Virus record (IMG/VR): IMGVR_UViG_3300012936_000183
Span: 1 to 23,045 of that record
Reading direction: 5' to 3' (one strand)
DNA length: 23,045 nucleotides
DNA from: a virus
The notes beneath the pieces were generated by a model, which saw nothing but the letters and a program-made list of their open reading frames with translations, was not told the origin of the DNA and did not search any database. Below, piece by piece: positions 20,105 through 23,045 of the stretch. The position numbers and the translations under genes were made by a program. Positions within the stretch are counted from its first letter, which is position 1. Every line of letters starts with the position of its first letter.

Positions 20105-20131
20105 AGAGGGGTAGTTAACGCTACCCTTTTT
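20105..20131 (+). terminator. Terminator after the capsid gene
   Basis: GGGTAG (20109-20114) pairs with CTACCC (20121-20126), loop TTAACG, extended outwards by G-U and A-U pairs, followed by five T. Partial read-through would give lower expression of the tail-tube-like gene, which has no CGTTATA promoter of its own. Confidence 0.85.
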
Positions 20132-20147
20132 ATAATAAATATATAAT

Positions 20148-20684
20148 ATGGCTTGTTTATTAACTAAAGGTAGAAATATACCATGTAAATCAGGGGTAGG
20201 TGGCTTAAAGTCAGTTTACTTTGCAGATTTCGGCACTTTAGGTGCAATTACTATTACAGATTTTGAAATAGCATCTATTGCAGGTAGCCCTACTTTATAT
20301 CAGTTTGATCTCAAAGGCAACTCTACGATGGAAACCACAGTAACAAGTTCTAGAGAAAATGGTACTACATTTTATGAAAGTACTTTAACTTTAAACTTCA
20401 CTTTCCAAGACAGACACACTCAAGAAGAGATAAGACTTCTTGCTATTGCACGTCCACATATTTGGGTTGAGGCTTATAGTGGCGAAGCAGGTAGCTCTTA
20501 CTATTTAATGGGTAAGGTTAATGGCTGTGAGCTAACTTCAGGAACATTTTCAAATGGAGCAGCAATGGGAGACTTAAATGGTTACTCATTGACGTTTGTA
20601 GCTACAGAAATGGCTGCGCCAGACTTTACAGTTTCAACAGTTGTAACAGGTGCTTCTCAAGGTTCTAAAATAACTCCTAACTAA
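20148..20684 (+). CDS. Major tail tube-like protein (178 aa)
   Basis: The protein opens ACLLTKGRNIPCKSGVGGLK, SVYFADFGTLGAITITDFEI and continues with YQFDLKGNSTMETTVTSSRE, NGTTFYESTLTLNFTFQDRH, LLAIARPHIWVEAYSGEAGS, then YYLMGKVNGCELTSGTFSNG and GDLNGYSLTFVATEMAAPDF. The TxGRxiPCKxxxGGxKxvYFxdfG start and the FxLKGxSxmeTTvxSSRENGTTFfE block are what I know from a major virion protein of flavobacterial phages, most likely the tail tube: beta-sandwich strands with a G-x-x-x-GDLxGYsxTxvaxE end. It lies between two terminators, behind the capsid gene, so it is made by read-through or from an unseen promoter. Confidence 0.65.
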   Translation: MACLLTKGRNIPCKSGVGGLKSVYFADFGTLGAITITDFEIASIAGSPTLYQFDLKGNSTMETTVTSSRENGTTFYESTLTLNFTFQDRHTQEEIRLLAIARPHIWVEAYSGEAGSSYYLMGKVNGCELTSGTFSNGAAMGDLNGYSLTFVATEMAAPDFTVSTVVTGASQGSKITPN

Positions 20685-20712
20685 TAGGGTTTACTTTGTA
20701 TCAAAATAAATT

Positions 20713-20743
20713 AAGGGGTATGTAAATCATATCCCTTTTTTTT
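20713..20743 (+). terminator. Strong terminator 1 of a tandem pair
   Basis: AAGGGGTATG (20713-20722) pairs with CATATCCCTT (20728-20737) in ten pairs (one G-U), loop TAAAT, with T-run to 20743. It closes the capsid/tail tube transcript. Confidence 0.9.
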
Positions 20744-20802
20744 ATATCTTTATTTAAACTTTATAAGTTTTCATAATTGAATATAGTTTTTGTTTAGTAG
20801 AA

Positions 20803-20830
20803 AGAGGCAGTTTAAGTACTGCCTTTTTTT
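20803..20830 (+). terminator. Strong terminator 2 of a tandem pair
   Basis: AGGCAGT (20805-20811) pairs perfectly with ACTGCCT (20818-20824), loop TTAAGT, T-run 20824-20830. It lies only a few bases before late promoter P5. Between the two terminators (20744-20802) I see no gene, only AT-rich sequence. Confidence 0.9.
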
Positions 20831-20834
20831 ATAC

Positions 20835-20860
20835 ACAAAATTTAAAGTTTGTACGTTATA
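20835..20860 (+). promoter_or_regulatory. Late promoter P5 (ACAAAA-N13-CGTTATA) for the portal operon
   Basis: ACAAAA at 20835-20840, 13 nt, CGTTATA at 20854-20860, ATG at 20866 (12 nt after the C). It starts five bases after terminator 2, a clean terminator-promoter junction. It drives the 121-aa gene and the portal. Confidence 0.8.
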
Positions 20861-20865
20861 TAAAT

Positions 20866-21231
20866 ATGATACACTTGACTACATCTGCTTCAGCTCAAAC
20901 TATGAAAATAATTCCGAGAAGTTATGCTGGTACAGTAAGTATGATATTAAGAGACGATTCAACAAACGCTTCTACAACTTATTCATCTATTAGTACAACA
21001 ACAGACAAGAATTACTTAGTAATATCTAAAGCATTAAGCCCTGTATTAGTAGAAGGTAGATTTTATGACTTAACAGTTAAACAGGGATCAAGTGTTATTT
21101 ATAAAGATAAGATATTTTGTACTGATCAAACTATTAATCAATCTAACAATGATTATTATTCAGTAAATGACGGAGCTTATACAGTTCCAACTGGTACAGA
21201 TGCTTATGATAATGATTATATTATAATATGA
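20866..21231 (+). CDS. Conserved structural protein upstream of the portal (121 aa)
   Basis: The product MIHLTTSASAQTMKIIPRSY, then VSMILRDDSTNASTTYSSIS, TTTDKNYLVISKALSPVLVE, GRFYDLTVKQGSSVIYKDKI and FCTDQTINQSNNDYYSVNDG has a beta-strand pattern. I recognise it as a family (MIHxTTxsxaqxxxiipR; vIYKDKIFxTDQTINQSNNDYYSVN; DNDfIII) found in flavobacterial phages beside portal or capsid genes. No enzymatic motif is present; it is probably a small virion or neck component. It overlaps the portal start by 4 bases (ATGA). Start is fixed by promoter P5. Confidence 0.65.
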   Translation: MIHLTTSASAQTMKIIPRSYAGTVSMILRDDSTNASTTYSSISTTTDKNYLVISKALSPVLVEGRFYDLTVKQGSSVIYKDKIFCTDQTINQSNNDYYSVNDGAYTVPTGTDAYDNDYIII

Positions 21232-23045
21232 AAAATAAAACAGAATTAAGTATTGTTAATTTAAGCACGTATACTTCTCCGCAAGTAAAAGAAAAAGCTG
21301 GGGCTGATTGGATTGAATTCGGATCTGATAATAACTATTTTCAATACCTAATCGACAGGTATAATGGCTCACCAACTAATATGGCTATTATAAATGGTAT
21401 TTCCGAAATGATTTACGGAAAAGGCTTAGATGCTACTAATTCTAATAAGAAACCAGAAGAATATGCAATGATGATTACTTTATTTAAAGATGAGGTGGTT
21501 AGAAGATTATGTTCTGATTTAAAGTTAATGGGACAATGTGCAATACAAGTTATTTATTCTAAAGATAGAAGTAGAATTGTAAAGTTAGAGCATATTCCTG
21601 TAGAAACTTTAAGAGCAGAAAAATGCAATGATAAAGGAGAAATACCTGCATATTTTTATTTTAATGATTGGGCTAAATATCGTAGAGGTAATAAACTAAA
21701 AAGAATACCTGCTTTTGGAATGTCAAACGAAGGACTAGAAATATTATATGTAAAGCCTTATAGATCAGGTTATAAATATTATAGTCCGCCAGATTATGAG
21801 GGGGGAACTCAGTACGCCGAACTTGAACAAGAGATTAGTAATTATCATCTTAACAACATTCTAAATGGACTAGCTCCAAGTATGTTAATTAATATGAATA
21901 ATGGGACACCATCTCCAGAGGAAAGAGAGATGATAGAGCAAAGAATATACCAAAAGTTTTCTGGTAGTTCTAATGCTGGTAAATTTATTTTAGCATTTAA
22001 TGATGATCCTGCAACTGCAGCAACTATAGAACCTATACAATTAAGTGACGCGCATAATCAGTATCAGTTTTTAAGTGATGAAAGTTCTAAAAAAATTATG
22101 GTAGCTCATAGAGTAGTAAGCCCTATGTTACTTGGAGTAAAAGACAATACTGGTTTTGGTAGCAATGCAGACGAATTAAAAACAGCTAGTATATTAATGG
22201 ACAATATGGTAATACGCCCCTTTCAAACGCTTTTAATTAACGCTTTTGATAGAATCCTTGCTTATAATGATATATCGCTTCATTTATACTTTAAAACGCT
22301 TCAGCCGCTTGAATTTACAGACTTAACTAATGTGGTAGATGCTGAAACAAGAGAAGAAGAAACAGGAGTTAAATTATCAGAGAATAAAGAAAATACAAAT
22401 CTTTCTGATCTTGACAAGTTTATAAACTTAGGGGAAAATGAAGAAGATTTATTAAAAGATTATGATTTAATTGATGAACACGAGGTAGACTATGATTTAG
22501 AGGATGAATTAGATGCAAACATTGAGCAATTAAACAATGAAGTAAAATTAGCTAGAGTAGGTAAAGCAACCCCGTATAAAGAGAGTGAGCAAGACGGCAA
22601 AAGTAAAAAAAAGGGTAAAGAAGATGTTACATACTTAGTTAGATATATGTACACTAAAGCAGCGGGTGAAGCTGATTCATCTCGTGAGTTTTGTGTAAAA
22701 ATGATGGCAGCTAATAAAGTTTATCGTAAAGAAGATATTCTTGAAATGAGTGATAAACCTGTAAATGCTGGGTTTGGAAAAGGTGGTGCTGCAACATATT
22801 CAATATGGCTTTGGAAAGGCGGAGCAAGATGCTTTCATAGATGGACTAGAAAAATATATGCTAGAAAAGATGGCGATAGAAGTTTAGGAGATACTGTAAG
22901 TACAAATAAAGCAATTAAAGATGGTTTTAAACCTAAAACAAATAATAAAAAGGTAGCTATAGCACCTAGAAATATGGAATACGAAGGGTACACTGCTGCA
23001 TATTGGAATAAGATGGGATTTACTTATGATAATTTAAAGAGGTAA
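21228..23045 (+). CDS. Portal protein with C-terminal extra domain (605 aa)
   Basis: The N-terminal ~380 residues are a portal: WIEFGSDNNYFQYLIDRYNG, SPTNMAIINGISEMIYGKGL (entry wing), LCSDLKLMGQCAIQVIYSKD, IVKLEHIPVETLRAEKC, YHLNNILNGLAPSMLINMNN, EEREMIEQRIYQKFSGSSNA, a crown-side HRVVSPMLLGVKDNTGFGSN and a final IRPFQTLLINAFDRIL stem helix. An acidic linker (about 385-455) leads to a distinct C-terminal domain (about 465-605): YLVRYMYTKAAGEADSSREF, CVKMMAANKVYRKEDILEMS, NAGFGKGGAATYSIWLWKGG, ARCFHRW and RKIYARKDGD. This C-domain is one I know at the end of portals or as a minor head protein of Bacteroidota phages, similar in placement to Mu gpF-like minor head proteins. The window ends exactly at the stop. 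Full length. Confidence 0.85.
   Translation: MKNKTELSIVNLSTYTSPQVKEKAGADWIEFGSDNNYFQYLIDRYNGSPTNMAIINGISEMIYGKGLDATNSNKKPEEYAMMITLFKDEVVRRLCSDLKLMGQCAIQVIYSKDRSRIVKLEHIPVETLRAEKCNDKGEIPAYFYFNDWAKYRRGNKLKRIPAFGMSNEGLEILYVKPYRSGYKYYSPPDYEGGTQYAELEQEISNYHLNNILNGLAPSMLINMNNGTPSPEEREMIEQRIYQKFSGSSNAGKFILAFNDDPATAATIEPIQLSDAHNQYQFLSDESSKKIMVAHRVVSPMLLGVKDNTGFGSNADELKTASILMDNMVIRPFQTLLINAFDRILAYNDISLHLYFKTLQPLEFTDLTNVVDAETREEETGVKLSENKENTNLSDLDKFINLGENEEDLLKDYDLIDEHEVDYDLEDELDANIEQLNNEVKLARVGKATPYKESEQDGKSKKKGKEDVTYLVRYMYTKAAGEADSSREFCVKMMAANKVYRKEDILEMSDKPVNAGFGKGGAATYSIWLWKGGARCFHRWTRKIYARKDGDRSLGDTVSTNKAIKDGFKPKTNNKKVAIAPRNMEYEGYTAAYWNKMGFTYDNLKR

Noticed and set aside
20790-20993. 67-codon frame over promoter P5 and the start of the 121-aa gene
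   Set aside because: It runs through terminator 2 and overlaps a recognisable gene in another frame; the Cys/Tyr/Lys-rich product looks random.
1-23045. Integrase, repressor, CRISPR array, tRNA or insertion sequence
   Set aside because: I looked for them and saw none. No lysogeny claim can be made, and such genes could lie outside the window.

Overview
The window is part of the genome of a tailed dsDNA phage, probably a siphovirus-type phage of a marine or environmental Bacteroidota (Flavobacteriia-like) host. Four things point that way: very AT-rich DNA; A-rich rather than Shine-Dalgarno sequence before start codons; small protein families and a tail/baseplate family that I recognise from flavobacterial phages; and hallmark virion genes (terminase, portal, HK97-fold capsid, tape measure). 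All supported genes lie on the + strand, often overlapping by a few bases. I see no integrase, CI-type repressor, tRNA or CRISPR array. The host assignment is inference.

Layout. (1) 1-1200: lysis cassette, with an M15 peptidase endolysin, a 47-aa protein and a GTA-type holin, followed by an AT-rich repeat tract. (2) 1200-8170: replication, recombination and nucleotide genes. These are a NinG-like nuclease, two OB-fold single-strand DNA binding candidates, a DnaB/Twinkle-like helicase, an ECF-like sigma factor, a run of very small genes, a thymidylate-synthase-family enzyme with Asp in place of the dUMP-selecting Asn, a MazG-like pyrophosphohydrolase, a RecE-like PD-(D/E)XK exonuclease and a DnaA-domain-IV-like protein. 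(3) 8200-9604: terminase small and large subunits. (4) 9638-16505: tail genes, with a probable -1 frameshifted tail-assembly chaperone pair, neck/tail completion proteins, tail tip proteins and the tape measure. (5) 16537-23045: head genes, with a multidomain XkdF-like protease, three tiny proteins, a scaffold-like protein, the major capsid protein, a tail tube-like protein, a small structural protein and a portal with an extra C-terminal domain. Relative to the usual terminase-portal-protease-capsid-tail order, the structural module is rearranged.

The most notable observation is a repeated promoter-like element, an A-rich box (ACAAAA/ACAAAT/TTAAAA), 13 nt, then CGTTATA. It occurs five times (8150, 9607, 16506, 18494, 20835), each time just before a structural operon and with exactly the same internal spacing. 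In four of the five the ATG lies exactly 12 nt after the C of CGTTATA, which predicts leaderless or nearly leaderless mRNAs. The phage also encodes an ECF-like sigma factor (3450-3947) in its early region. A simple model is that early host-type promoters express replication genes and the sigma factor, which then switches on the late virion operons through the CGTTATA promoters. Intrinsic terminators at 1623, 2530, 4648, 20105, 20713 and 20803 divide the transcripts.
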